Shown piece by piece: positions 7,549-16,289 of a stretch of 34,230 nt of DNA. The translations under genes and the position numbers were made by a program. Numbering within the stretch: position 1 is the first letter of the stretch; each line of letters begins with the position of its first letter. The notes beneath the pieces were generated by a model, which worked only from the letters and a program-made list of their open reading frames with translations, made no database searches and was not told the origin of the DNA. This DNA is from Candidatus Ozemibacteraceae bacterium (GTDB lineage Bacteria; Muiribacteriota; Ozemobacteria; Ozemobacterales; Ozemobacteraceae), in contig JAGOCE010000005.1 in the NCBI GenBank assembly GCA_017998915.1, positions 1 through 34,230 on the forward strand. The letters are read 5' to 3'.

Positions 7549-8658
7549 ATGAAGGTACCGCTGCTGGATCTCAAGCCTCAATACGCCCAGATCAAGGACA
7601 AGGTCGTTCCCGAAGTTCTTGCCGTGATGGAAAGCCAGGGATTCATTCTCGGTCCGCGCGTGGAAAAGATGGAGCAGGAGCTTGCCGCCTATACGGGCGC
7701 GAAATACGCCGTCGGCGTGTCATCCGGAACCGATGCGCTGTTGCTGTCGCTCATGGCGCTGAACATCGGCGCAGGCGATGAAGTCATCACGACACCGTAC
7801 AGCTTTTTCGCGACCGCCGGGGCAATCGCCCGCGTCGGAGCCCGAGCGGTTTTCGTCGACATCGAGCCCGACACCTACAATATCGACGCCACGAAGATCG
7901 CCGCCGCGATCACGCCGCGCACGAAAGCGATTCTGCCGGTTCACCTGTTCGGCCAGTGCGCCGATATGGATGCGATCATGAAGGTGGCGCGCCAGCACAA
8001 GCTGCCGGTCATCGAAGACGCCTGCCAGTCGATCGGTTCCCGTTTCAACGACAAACAGGCCGGCACGATCGGCGATTTCGGCTGTTTCAGCTTCTTCCCG
8101 AGCAAGAATCTCGGCTGTTTCGGCGACGGCGGCCTCGTCACGACCAACGACGAGCAGCTGTACCAGCGCGTCAAGAAGCTGCGCGTGCATGGCGGCGAAC
8201 GCCAGTATCATCACCTGGAAGTCGGCATCAACGGTCGCCTCGACGCTCTTCAGGCGGCCGTCATCTCGGTCAAACTGCCGCACCTGGCAGGCTGGACAGA
8301 AGGCCGCAGAAAAAATGCCTCCCGCTACAACGAGCTTCTCGCTGGCAACCAAAGCGTCCGCACCCCCGTCGCCAAGCAGGGCCGGTATCACATCTACAAC
8401 CAGTATGTCATCAGCATCGAGCGGCGCGACGAACTGAAACAGTTCCTCACCGAGAAAGAGATCGGCTGCGCCGTGTATTACCCGCTCAGCCTTCATGAAC
8501 AGGAATGCTTCAAATCTCTCGGCTACAAACACGGCGACTTCCCCAACTCGGAAGCAGCCGCTCTGCGCACGCTCGCGCTTCCCGTGTATTCGGAGCTCCC
8601 GGACGGCGCGGTCGAGTTTGTCGCCTCGGCGATAAACGAGTTCACGAAGCGCTCTTGA
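7549..8658 (+). CDS. DegT/DnrJ/EryC1/StrS family sugar aminotransferase
   Basis: 369 residues with GGAGGAGAA upstream of the ATG. A PLP-dependent fold type I enzyme of the group that aminates keto-sugar nucleotides for O-antigen, capsule or glycan building blocks. Motifs: PLLDLKPQY at the N-terminus, GFILGPRVEKME, SSGTDALLLSL at 58-68 (cofactor phosphate), Asp 157 in IEDACQSIGS, and the Schiff-base Lys 186 in FFPSKNLG followed by FGDGG; the C-terminal segment contains YYPLSLHEQ and LALPVYSEL. The pattern resembles WbpE-type UDP-sugar 3-aminotransferases, but the substrate cannot be fixed from sequence. It is a single gene, followed by a terminator and then a Wzz/BY-kinase-like gene, which fits a polysaccharide role. 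Confidence 0.92.
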   Translation: MKVPLLDLKPQYAQIKDKVVPEVLAVMESQGFILGPRVEKMEQELAAYTGAKYAVGVSSGTDALLLSLMALNIGAGDEVITTPYSFFATAGAIARVGARAVFVDIEPDTYNIDATKIAAAITPRTKAILPVHLFGQCADMDAIMKVARQHKLPVIEDACQSIGSRFNDKQAGTIGDFGCFSFFPSKNLGCFGDGGLVTTNDEQLYQRVKKLRVHGGERQYHHLEVGINGRLDALQAAVISVKLPHLAGWTEGRRKNASRYNELLAGNQSVRTPVAKQGRYHIYNQYVISIERRDELKQFLTEKEIGCAVYYPLSLHEQECFKSLGYKHGDFPNSEAAALRTLALPVYSELPDGAVEFVASAINEFTKRS

Positions 8659-8760
8659 TTCCTGCAGAACGAAAGCCTATTTCGTGTCCCGGTCGTGGTG
8701 AATCCGTCGAAGCACGAGAGGCTTTCTGCCGAACTCAATAATCCATCTCCCGTCACGTTC

Positions 8761-8790
8761 AGGGGCACGGTTTTCTACCGTGCCCCTTCG
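8761..8790 (+). terminator. Rho-independent terminator after the aminotransferase
   Basis: An 11-bp perfect stem, arms 8761-8771 and 8777-8787, loop TTTCT, followed by the short T-containing tail TCGATTT. It is 103 nt behind the aminotransferase stop and 89 nt before the next start codon. The rest of the 8659-8875 gap shows only the AGGAGG ribosome-binding site before 8876. Confidence 0.7.
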
Positions 8791-8875
8791 ATTTGGCGTC
8801 GGTTTTGCCGATGGTTCCTGAGACTCCGGTACGCGCGACGCGCCGGGGCAGGATTCGTGCTTAGGAGGCAAAACA

Positions 8876-10834
8876 ATGGCGCAGGAGAACCTGTTCGAAG
8901 GCATCCTCCGCAGCCTCGACCGACATCGGGGAGCGGCCGTCATGATCGTGGCCGCGACGCTGCTCGTCACGGCGCTCGTCAGCCGTGTTTTCCCGACCGT
9001 TTACGAGAGCAAGTCCCTTCTCAGGGTCATGACAAGCGAACTGCGCCCCGGCGACAGCCCGGCAGCGGCGATGAACGGCATCCTCTCCCAGAAAGACGTG
9101 GTCGGCGAAGTTCTTCAGACCTGCGGACTCGACCTGGGAAAATCGGAACCCCGCTACACCCCCTTCACGCTGGAGGATGCCGGCCAGGGCCTCGTAAAGC
9201 TCACCGTTCGTGACCCGAATCCGGCGGAGCTCTCCGCGCTCGGCGATGCCGTCATCAAGATGCTCTCGGAGCGGTTTCTCGGATATTCAAACGAGACGAA
9301 CCTGTTCGAGATCGAGATGCTCGAGAAGAAGAAGAACGTGCTCAAGGAAAAGCTCGAGGAAGCGCGCCGCGGCTCACCCGACACCCTGCCATCCACGCTC
9401 TTCGAGAACGAGGCGCTCGCTCTCGACGAGGAAATCCAGCGCGTCGGCACGAAGCTTCAGGAAAACAAGAAGCGGCTGCAGACTCTTCCACGCATTCGTG
9501 TCGTGCCGTCTTCTCGAACGGACAACGCCCTTGCGGAAGTGCGCGACACCCTCTCGGAAGCGCGCACCGAGCTTGCCCGGCTGCTCGAAACCTATCGCGA
9601 GAAGCATCCGAAGGTGATTGCGGCGAACGAGTTCATCGCCGATCTCCAGGCCCGCCAGCGCAAGCTCGCCTCGCAGCGCGACAGAAAAGAACCGAATCCC
9701 GAGTATGATGCCCTCCAACAGGAAATCGATGCGAACACGGCCAAGCTGGAAGAGCTGAAGAAACGCTGGTTCGAAGCCAATCGAACACCGCCCGAACCGA
9801 CGATTCTGAATCCCCTCGGCGGCCGCGCCCCCGTCCTCGCCTCGTCGGCCGGCACCGCCCGGATCAGATCGCTCGAAGCTCTCTACAACGACGTCACGAT
9901 GCGACTGGAAGAACTGCAGATCAAGCAGTCGACCGCGGTCGGGCGGATCCAGGTCCTCCGCAAGGATATCGACGCGCCGAAGCCGATCGGCCTTTCCCTC
10001 CTCCAGCGCGAGCTCGCGGCGATGCTTGGCGGGGCACTTCTCGCCGTCTTCCTCCTCTACACGCCGATTCCGATGAAGGCGGAGTTTGTGGGTGCCCCCA
10101 CCCCAGTCTTCGTCTCGGCTCCAGGCTACGAGTCCAGGCCGTCCACCCACCTGCTCCAGATGTCGCCCCTCTCTTCGACGCGCCTCGCCCTGCCGGTGCC
10201 CGACTCGGTTCATCACGCCAGCTACGACGAACGGTTGATCGTTCTCAACGAGCCTGATTCAAGGCGGCTCGAGCCATACCGGACCCTCGTGTCGAATCTC
10301 CAGATCGCTCTCGCCGACAACGCCACCCGCATCATCCAGGTCTGTTCTTCGCGCTCGGGAATGGGGAGAAGCACGCTGACGGCGAATCTCGCCATCCTGT
10401 TCGCCCAGGCCAACTACTCGGTCGTCCTGATCGATGCGAACTTCCGGCGGCCCGTCCTGCACCGCATCTTCGACACCGACAACCACACCGGGCTGAGTAC
10501 GGCTCTGTGCGGCCAGTCAACGGCGAACATCGTCAAGCCGACGATGCTCAAGAATCTCGGCCTGATCACTGCCGGCCCGATTCCGCCACACCCGGTCGAG
10601 CTCCTGGGCTCGGTTTCGATGATCGAACTGCTTGACACGCTCAAACGCAGGGTCGAGCTGGTCCTCATCGACACCCCGGCGCTTCTCGAATACCCGGATT
10701 CCGGCATTCTCGCCGAGCAAGCCGGCGGTGTCGTGTTCCTGCACCGCGAGGGCGAGCCCGAAGCCGATATCAAGGCCAGCCAGGATTTCCTGAAAAACAT
10801 CCGGGCAACCGTTCTCGGCTACGTCACGACCTGA
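8876..10834 (+). CDS. Wzz-type chain-length determinant fused to a BY-kinase-like ATPase with altered Walker A
   Basis: 652 residues, AGGAGG 7-8 nt before the ATG. Wzz/GumC topology: membrane helix at about 20-38, a long periplasmic coiled-coil region (about 140-300, many E/K heptads, and the PNAELS-like block at 114-120), second helix at about 380-397. The cytoplasmic C-terminal half (465-652) has EPYRTLVSNLQIAL, the P-loop position SSRSGMGRST at 491-500, Walker A' VVLIDANFRRP at 516-526 and Walker B LVLIDTPALL at 595-604. The P-loop lysine of GxGKST is Arg 498, and the tail has no tyrosine cluster (only Tyr 649). Known relatives couple ATP-driven tyrosine phosphorylation to polysaccharide export; this copy may be a catalytically dead regulator. 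It is monocistronic with its own terminator. Confidence 0.88.
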   Translation: MAQENLFEGILRSLDRHRGAAVMIVAATLLVTALVSRVFPTVYESKSLLRVMTSELRPGDSPAAAMNGILSQKDVVGEVLQTCGLDLGKSEPRYTPFTLEDAGQGLVKLTVRDPNPAELSALGDAVIKMLSERFLGYSNETNLFEIEMLEKKKNVLKEKLEEARRGSPDTLPSTLFENEALALDEEIQRVGTKLQENKKRLQTLPRIRVVPSSRTDNALAEVRDTLSEARTELARLLETYREKHPKVIAANEFIADLQARQRKLASQRDRKEPNPEYDALQQEIDANTAKLEELKKRWFEANRTPPEPTILNPLGGRAPVLASSAGTARIRSLEALYNDVTMRLEELQIKQSTAVGRIQVLRKDIDAPKPIGLSLLQRELAAMLGGALLAVFLLYTPIPMKAEFVGAPTPVFVSAPGYESRPSTHLLQMSPLSSTRLALPVPDSVHHASYDERLIVLNEPDSRRLEPYRTLVSNLQIALADNATRIIQVCSSRSGMGRSTLTANLAILFAQANYSVVLIDANFRRPVLHRIFDTDNHTGLSTALCGQSTANIVKPTMLKNLGLITAGPIPPHPVELLGSVSMIELLDTLKRRVELVLIDTPALLEYPDSGILAEQAGGVVFLHREGEPEADIKASQDFLKNIRATVLGYVTT

Positions 10835-10853
10835 ACCGCTCGTTCCTCGAGAA

Positions 10854-10895
10854 GCAACAGGCCGTCCGACCATCGCGGGCGGCCTGTTGCGTTTT
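10854..10895 (+). terminator. Rho-independent terminator after the Wzz/BY-kinase-like gene
   Basis: Perfect 11-bp arms, GCAACAGGCCG at 10854-10864 and its complement at 10880-10890, followed by GTTTT. It lies 20 nt after the stop codon. Confidence 0.88.
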
Positions 10896-10982
10896 CCCCG
10901 TTCCGTGGTCCCTCCGCGATCTAGGGTTTTGTGAATGAAGAGACCGTGCTAGTATTCAGGCAGCATTTCAGGAGAAAAAGCC

Positions 10983-11528
10983 TTGTTCGAATTCACCGTT
11001 CCACAACCGCCTGACCTCTGGATACGCCTCATCGCGCTCACTGGCGCGGCCATCGGCATGGTTACCGACATGCGACAGGGAAAGATTTACAACTGGCTGA
11101 CGTTTCCACTGATCCTGATCGGCTGGGTGGCAAACGCCTGGTGGTATGGCTGGCCCGGTCTCGGCTACAGTTTTCTCGCGACTCTCGTCGGCATCGCGCT
11201 GTATTTGGGCCCGGCCATGATCGGCATCATCGGCATGGGGGATGTGAAGCTTCTTGGCGGGCTGGCGGCGCTGGCCGGCACGAAGTTCGTCATCGGCACG
11301 TTTCTGTATTCCTGCATTCTCGGCATCCCGCATGCCATCATTATTCAGAGGCTGAACTTCGGCAAAGACGCGCTTCCCATGCTCCTGGCGAGTATCCAGA
11401 GCGGGGCATACCGCGACAAAACGATTCACAACACGGCCGGGCAGACCGGATACAGGTTCTATCTCGGAATTGATATCTTCTTGGGTGCGCTGCTCGCAAC
11501 CTTCATGGAACTCCCCCTGCGCTGGTGA
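10983..11528 (+). CDS. tadV: Prepilin peptidase, A24 family, TadV/CpaA type
   Basis: 181 residues. The start is the TTG at 10983, since AGGAG lies 8 nt before it and no ATG or GTG fits. Several membrane helices are visible (about 14-26, 38-54, 62-82, 90-115, 160-178). The two catalytic aspartates of the A24 family are present: Asp 29 in TDMRQGKIYN and Asp 87 in GMGDVKLLGG. These enzymes cut the leader of Flp prepilins and TadE/TadF pseudopilins at the cytoplasmic face of the inner membrane. The gene opens the Tad region, 133 nt before cpaE. The short length without the N-methylase domain matches the TadV branch rather than PilD. Confidence 0.93.
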   Translation: MFEFTVPQPPDLWIRLIALTGAAIGMVTDMRQGKIYNWLTFPLILIGWVANAWWYGWPGLGYSFLATLVGIALYLGPAMIGIIGMGDVKLLGGLAALAGTKFVIGTFLYSCILGIPHAIIIQRLNFGKDALPMLLASIQSGAYRDKTIHNTAGQTGYRFYLGIDIFLGALLATFMELPLRW

Positions 11529-11570
11529 TCGGCCGCTGCCAGCGGAACCAGCGATTCACAGGATTTTTTT
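11520..11570 (+). terminator. Possible terminator or nested hairpin over the tadV stop codon
   Basis: Outer arms CGCTGGT (11520-11526) and ACCAGCG (11547-11553) enclose a second hairpin CCGCT/AGCGG (11533-11537 and 11541-11545). A run of seven T follows at 11564-11570, 10 nt after the stem. The T run is further from the stem than usual, so it may be weak attenuation between tadV and cpaE rather than full termination. Confidence 0.4.
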
Positions 11571-11588
11571 GAATATCGCGCTTTTCCG

Positions 11589-11616
11589 TTGTCCGGGTAA
11601 GACCTCCTGTGATATG
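11589..11616 (+). promoter_or_regulatory. Weak candidate promoter before cpaE
   Basis: TTGTCC at 11589-11594, a 16-nt spacer ending in TGT, and GATATG at 11611-11616 form a poor sigma70-like promoter with an extended -10 TG. It lies 45 nt before the cpaE start, after the possible tadV terminator. The -10 matches only three of six consensus bases. Confidence 0.28.
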
Positions 11617-11661
11617 TTTTTTGACTTAAACATGGAGTCACCCTCTACCCGGGAGAAGTGA

Positions 11662-12885
11662 ATGGCGCAACGCATCAAGGTGTTCATTGCCGACGACATG
11701 ATCGAGCTGCGCTCGAACGTGCGCCGCATGTTGAGCACCCTTGACAATGTACGCGTCGTCGGCGAAGCCGGCGACGGCGAGGAAGCTCTCAAGCTGATCC
11801 GCGAGCTGTCGCCGCACGTCGTCCTGATGGACATCAACATGCCGAAGCTGGATGGCCTGAAGGCCACGGAAACGCTCACCAAGGAGCGGCCGAACATCCA
11901 GGTCATCATCATGTCGATCCAGAGCGAACAGGAGTATTTCCGCCGGGCGATGAAAGCCGGGGCGAAAGACTTCCTCACGAAGCCCTTTTCCGGAAGCGAG
12001 CTTTCCGAAGCGATCCTGAATGTCTTCAATCAATGGGTGAAGGACACGCCCGATGCGCTCGTCGAGGAGCAGAAGGCGCAGGTCCTGACGTTTTTCTCGA
12101 CGAAGGGCGGGGTCGGCAAGACGACGCTGGCGACGAACCTTGCGGTGAGCCTCGCCAGGCTTGGCAAGCACACGCTGCTGATCGACACGTCACTTCAGTT
12201 CGGCGACGTCGCGATCACGCTGAACCAGAAATGCAACAGGAACATCTACGGCATCATCCAGGACAACAAGGACGAAGTCGCTCCCGAAGACATCGAGAAA
12301 AACACGGTTCGACACCCCAGCGGTCTCGAGCTGCTTCTGGCGCCGATCGAACCGGCATATGCCGAGTCGATCAAGGCCCAGCACATCAAGCAGATTCTCG
12401 ACCATGTATCGGAGAACTATCAGTTCATCATCTTCGACACAGCACCGCATATCGGCGATCTCGAGCTGGCCATTCTCGATCGCACCGATCTCGTGCTGCT
12501 CGTAGCGACGCTCGAAATCAGCTCACTGAAGAATACGAAGCTGTGTCTGAAGACCTTTTCCGACATCAAGTTCGACACGAACAAGATCAAGCTGGTCCTC
12601 AACAAGGATTTTCCGCACGCGGGCATCGGCTGCAAGGATATCGAAGCGGGGCTTGCCATCCCGCTTTTCTCGACCGTTCCGATGGATATGGCGACGGCGC
12701 AGCAGGCACTTAACCAAGGTGAACCTTTTGTGGTAAAATCCCCTGACACTCCGTTGGCCAAAACCATAAAAGACATGGCCATGACGATCGCCGGCGTGGA
12801 GAGAGAGGCTCCCGCGGAAGAGCAGGAGAGTGTCATCGACAAGTTCAAAAACATCCTACTTCGGGTCTTGAATCAAGGGAGGTAA
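11662..12885 (+). CDS. cpaE: CpaE/TadZ-type Flp pilus ATPase with an intact receiver domain
   Basis: 407 residues, GGGAGAAG just before the ATG. Residues 1-125 are a response-regulator receiver: Asp 11 and Asp 12, the phospho-acceptor Asp 57 in VVLMDINMP, Ser 85 and Lys 107 in FLTKPF are all in place. Residues 138-380 are a MinD/ParA-like ATPase: deviant Walker A STKGGVGKTT at 146-155, Walker A' LLIDTSLQFGDV at 172-183, and FIIFDTAPHIGDLELAIL as Walker B. CpaE proteins place the Tad machine at a cell site. Many known CpaE/TadZ receivers have lost the Asp; this one looks able to be phosphorylated. It is 6 nt before cpaF and shares its operon. Confidence 0.93.
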   Translation: MAQRIKVFIADDMIELRSNVRRMLSTLDNVRVVGEAGDGEEALKLIRELSPHVVLMDINMPKLDGLKATETLTKERPNIQVIIMSIQSEQEYFRRAMKAGAKDFLTKPFSGSELSEAILNVFNQWVKDTPDALVEEQKAQVLTFFSTKGGVGKTTLATNLAVSLARLGKHTLLIDTSLQFGDVAITLNQKCNRNIYGIIQDNKDEVAPEDIEKNTVRHPSGLELLLAPIEPAYAESIKAQHIKQILDHVSENYQFIIFDTAPHIGDLELAILDRTDLVLLVATLEISSLKNTKLCLKTFSDIKFDTNKIKLVLNKDFPHAGIGCKDIEAGLAIPLFSTVPMDMATAQQALNQGEPFVVKSPDTPLAKTIKDMAMTIAGVEREAPAEEQESVIDKFKNILLRVLNQGR

Positions 12886-12891
12886 CGTCTG

Positions 12892-14262
12892 ATGGGTGGT
12901 TTACTTTCTCGTCTGAATGAGGAAAAGAAGTCCGTAGAAAAATCCGGCATCCTCGAATCTGCGGTAACCCGCGAAATCACCGGTTTTGAGAGGCTCAAGG
13001 AAAAGGTTCACACGCGGCTGATCGACGACATGCCCCAGGCGATCATGACCGAGACGAACCAGGAAAAGAAGCGCGGCATGCTCCGCGACCGCATCACCCA
13101 GGTCACGACCGAGGAAGGGAGCAAGCTGAACATCTCTCTCTCGCCCCGTGAAATGGAGTCGATGACGCAGGTTCTGCTGGACGACATGATCGGGTTCGGC
13201 CCGATCCAGAAGCTGCTCGACGATGACGACATTTCCGAAGTCATGGTCAATGGCCCCTACCAGATTTACTTCGAAAAGAAAGGGAAGCTGACCCTTTCCG
13301 AGATCAAGTTCAAGGACAACGATCACGTCATGCGCATCATCGAGCGCATCGTCGCACCGATCGGCCGCCGCATCGACGAATCGGTTCCGTACGTCGACGC
13401 GCGTCTTCCCGACGGCTCCCGCGTGAACGCGATCATTCCGCCTCTCGCGCTGAACGGGCCGACGATCACGATCCGAAAGTTCAAGAAGGAAGCCCTCGGA
13501 ATCGCCGATCTGGTGCGTTTCGGCACGCTGACGGACGACATGGCGAAGTTTCTCGAGGCCTGCATCAAGGTCCGCCTCAACTGCGTCGTTTCAGGCGGCA
13601 CGGGCTCCGGAAAGACGACCACGCTGAACATCCTGAGCTCCTTCATTCCGGAAGACGAGCGCATCATCACCTGCGAAGACGCGGCCGAACTCCAGCTGCG
13701 CCAGCCGCATGTCGTGCGCCTCGAAACACGCCCGGCGAACATCGAAGGCAAGGGCGCCGTTCCGATGCGCGAACTCATCAAGAACACGCTCCGCATGCGC
13801 CCCGAGCGCGTCATCGTCGGCGAGTGCCGCGGCGGCGAAGCGCTCGACATGCTCCAGGCCATGAACACCGGTCACGACGGCTCGCTGACCACGGGCCACG
13901 CCAATACGCCCCGCGACATGCTCGCCCGCCTCGAAACGATGGTCCTGATGGCCGGCATGGATCTCCCGGTCCGCGCCATCCGCGAGCAGATCGCCTCGGC
14001 CGTCCACCTGATCATCCAGCAGTCCCGCCTCAAGGACGGTTCACGCAAGATCACGTATCTGACCGAGATTCAGGGCATGGAAGGCGACAAGATCGTCATG
14101 CAGGACATCTTCCGGTTCGAACAGACCGGTGTCGATGAAAAAGGGAAGATCATCGGACGCCTGAAGGCAACCGGCATCAGACCTAAATTCGCATCCAAAT
14201 TCGAAGAAGCTGGAATACATCTGCCGCCGAACGTCTTCACCGACTCCTCCAAAGGATGGTGA
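12892..14262 (+). CDS. cpaF: CpaF/TadA Flp pilus assembly motor ATPase
   Basis: 456 residues, start ATG with GGGAGGT about 8 nt upstream. A VirB11/GspE-like secretion ATPase that powers pilin extrusion, hexameric on the cytoplasmic side of the inner membrane. Seen: N-terminal helical region to about 95, the CpaF signature DISEVMVNGP at 113-122, Walker A GGTGSGKTT at 235-243, Asp box ITCEDAAELQL at 259-269, Walker B RVIVGECRGGEA at 306-317 and His box GHDGSLTTGHAN at 327-338. It lies between cpaE (6 nt) and tadB (4 nt). No defects are seen. Confidence 0.97.
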   Translation: MGGLLSRLNEEKKSVEKSGILESAVTREITGFERLKEKVHTRLIDDMPQAIMTETNQEKKRGMLRDRITQVTTEEGSKLNISLSPREMESMTQVLLDDMIGFGPIQKLLDDDDISEVMVNGPYQIYFEKKGKLTLSEIKFKDNDHVMRIIERIVAPIGRRIDESVPYVDARLPDGSRVNAIIPPLALNGPTITIRKFKKEALGIADLVRFGTLTDDMAKFLEACIKVRLNCVVSGGTGSGKTTTLNILSSFIPEDERIITCEDAAELQLRQPHVVRLETRPANIEGKGAVPMRELIKNTLRMRPERVIVGECRGGEALDMLQAMNTGHDGSLTTGHANTPRDMLARLETMVLMAGMDLPVRAIREQIASAVHLIIQQSRLKDGSRKITYLTEIQGMEGDKIVMQDIFRFEQTGVDEKGKIIGRLKATGIRPKFASKFEEAGIHLPPNVFTDSSKGW

Positions 14263-14266
14263 TGGC

Positions 14267-15313
14267 GTGCAACTGATTTTCATCGTTGTAGCAGGCATTA
14301 CGGCGCTGTTGTTCACGCTCCTGCTGTTTTCCCTCTTCGGATCGGCGCCCGGGGAAGACGTTCGCGCGCGCATGGAGCAGTATCTCGTCGAATCCGAGAT
14401 GATCGCCAAGCAGTACACCCCTCCCGACGAGGATGATGAAAAGCGTGACAAGGGCTCGGAAGAAGGGGAAGATGACTGGGTCAAAGAGACGCGTGGCGAT
14501 GAACAGGGCATCAAAAAGCTCCTCGGCAATGTCGGTTTCGTTCTTACCCCCAAAGGAATGGCGGCACGAATCGCCGACAAGCTTGCAAAAGCCGGCGTTC
14601 CGCTGAAAGCCAACGAATTCGTCTCGGTTGTCTTTCTTGCCACGATCATACCGGCAATTTTCGGGACGCTCATCACCCAGAATCCCTTGATGGGTCTCGG
14701 GCTGGGCGTTGTCGGATTTTTCGTGCCGAATCTCTGGGTCACGATCATGAAATCCCAGCGGTCCGCCGCCTTCGGGAACCAGATCCAGGATGCCCTGATC
14801 ATGATCGCGAACGGTCTGAAAGCCGGCTATTCGCTTCTGCAGGCGATGGAAATGGTCGCCCGCGAGGCTCCGCCGCCCATGTCCACGGAACTGAGGCGGG
14901 TGCTGAAGGAAAACAGCCTCGGCCTGAACCTTGAAGACGCCCTTCGCGGATTGAACATGCGCGTCGAGAACGAAGACTGGGATCTCGTCACGACCGTCGT
15001 GCTCATTCAGCGTCAGGTCGGCGGCAACCTCGCCGAGATTCTCGACAAGATCGGCGCGACGATCAGACAGCGTCAAAAGATCAAAGGCGACATCCAGACG
15101 AAGACGGCTCAGGCGAGGGTCTCCGGTTTCATCGTCGGCGCTCTCCCTGTCGGCCTGGGACTCATGATCTACATCGTCAATCCTTCCTTCATGATGAAAC
15201 TGTTCACGTTCAAACAAGGCTGGTACAGGGGCTGGTTCCTGCTGATCTTCGGTCTCATCTGGGAAGTCATCGGGATGATGATCATCATGAAGATCGTCGA
15301 CATCGAAGTGTAA
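14267..15313 (+). CDS. tadB: TadB-type inner-membrane platform protein (GspF family), GTG start
   Basis: 348 residues. The GTG at 14267 is 4 nt after the cpaF stop, with AAAGGATGG upstream; the nearby ATG at 14262 is out of frame. One helix at about 3-25, an acidic/charged linker at about 50-80 (EDDEKRDKGSEEGEDDW) not common in TadB, helices near 118-160, then the T2SSF domain (about 175-310) with ALIMIANGLKAGYSLLQAMEMV and QVGGNLAEILDKIGATIRQR, and final helices at about 285-345. TadB pairs with TadC as the membrane platform that CpaF turns. The ribosome-binding site lies inside cpaF, suggesting coupling. Confidence 0.93.
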   Translation: MQLIFIVVAGITALLFTLLLFSLFGSAPGEDVRARMEQYLVESEMIAKQYTPPDEDDEKRDKGSEEGEDDWVKETRGDEQGIKKLLGNVGFVLTPKGMAARIADKLAKAGVPLKANEFVSVVFLATIIPAIFGTLITQNPLMGLGLGVVGFFVPNLWVTIMKSQRSAAFGNQIQDALIMIANGLKAGYSLLQAMEMVAREAPPPMSTELRRVLKENSLGLNLEDALRGLNMRVENEDWDLVTTVVLIQRQVGGNLAEILDKIGATIRQRQKIKGDIQTKTAQARVSGFIVGALPVGLGLMIYIVNPSFMMKLFTFKQGWYRGWFLLIFGLIWEVIGMMIIMKIVDIEV

Positions 15314-15323
15314 GGAGAGACGC

Positions 15324-16271
15324 ATGAACACTCTGTTTATGATTACCGGTGCCGCCGTCGTCTTCCTCGTCATTCTTTTGCTGTTCCCTTCCGGTGCGCA
15401 ATCTGACATTCAGAACCGCCTCGCCCAGCTCGACGGGGGCGTTACCACAAGTGAAGCCGCGGCAATCAAGGATGAGGAGCTGAACAAGCCGTTCGTGGAC
15501 CGCGTCATCAGGCCATTCCTGGCAGGCCTCGCCGGGAAGCGCGATCCGAAGGAAATCCGGCAGATCCAGCGCAGCTCGCTCCGGAAGATGCTTGCCCAGG
15601 CCGGGTATCCGGGCGGTCTCACGGTCGGCGAGTTCATGGTCATCCAGAACCTGTTCCGGGTCATTCTGCCCTCGGTCATGATCGCCTTCGGCTTCGTCGT
15701 TCAGATGCAGCCAAGCCAGATCGGGCTGTTCGCGTTCGTTGGAATCGGCCTCGGGACACTGCTTCCGCGCATGTATCTCCAGAACAAGATCGCGACCCGG
15801 CTGCACGGAATCACCCGCCAGCTCCCGGACGTCCTCGACCTTCTGACCGTCGCTGTCGAAGCCGGCCTCGGCTTCGACGCCGCCTGCGACAAGGTCGTCG
15901 AGAAGATGCGCGGTCCGATTCCGGACGAGTTCAGTCTGACCCTCAGACAGATCCGAATGGGCCAGTCACGTCGCGACGCGTTCAAGGATATGGCCGAACG
16001 TGTCAACCACCAGGATCTCTCGGCTTTCGTCTCTGCCATCATTCAGGCTGACCAGCTCGGCGTCTCGATCGGCCAGGTCCTGCGCATTCAATCCGACCAG
16101 CTTCGCGAGAAGCGGCGGCAGCGCGCCGAGGAAGAGGCCGCGAAAGCGCCGGTCAAAATGATGATTCCCCTGGTCTTCTTCATTTTCCCGAATGTCGGCA
16201 TCGTCATCATGGGGCCTGCCGCCTACCAGATCATCGAGGAAATGGGGAAGAGCTCCATGCCCACTGAATGA
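15324..16271 (+). CDS. tadC: TadC-type inner-membrane platform protein (GspF family)
   Basis: 315 residues, start ATG with AAGGAGAG upstream, 10 nt after tadB. N-terminal helix at about 5-22, two helices near 110-150, T2SSF domain with LPDVLDLLTVAVEAGLGFDAA at about 167-187 and LGVSIGQVLRIQSDQLREKR, and a last hydrophobic segment MMIPLVFFIFPNVGIVIMGP. The partner of TadB in the Tad platform. The stop codon is followed in the same frame by the DUF192 gene without another stop. Confidence 0.93.
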   Translation: MNTLFMITGAAVVFLVILLLFPSGAQSDIQNRLAQLDGGVTTSEAAAIKDEELNKPFVDRVIRPFLAGLAGKRDPKEIRQIQRSSLRKMLAQAGYPGGLTVGEFMVIQNLFRVILPSVMIAFGFVVQMQPSQIGLFAFVGIGLGTLLPRMYLQNKIATRLHGITRQLPDVLDLLTVAVEAGLGFDAACDKVVEKMRGPIPDEFSLTLRQIRMGQSRRDAFKDMAERVNHQDLSAFVSAIIQADQLGVSIGQVLRIQSDQLREKRRQRAEEEAAKAPVKMMIPLVFFIFPNVGIVIMGPAAYQIIEEMGKSSMPTE

Positions 16272-16289
16272 TGTCTTCGGCAATGCCAC

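Noticed and set aside
14237-15409. Minus-strand frame opposite tadB
   Set aside because: Shadow of a clear TadB gene; no motif.
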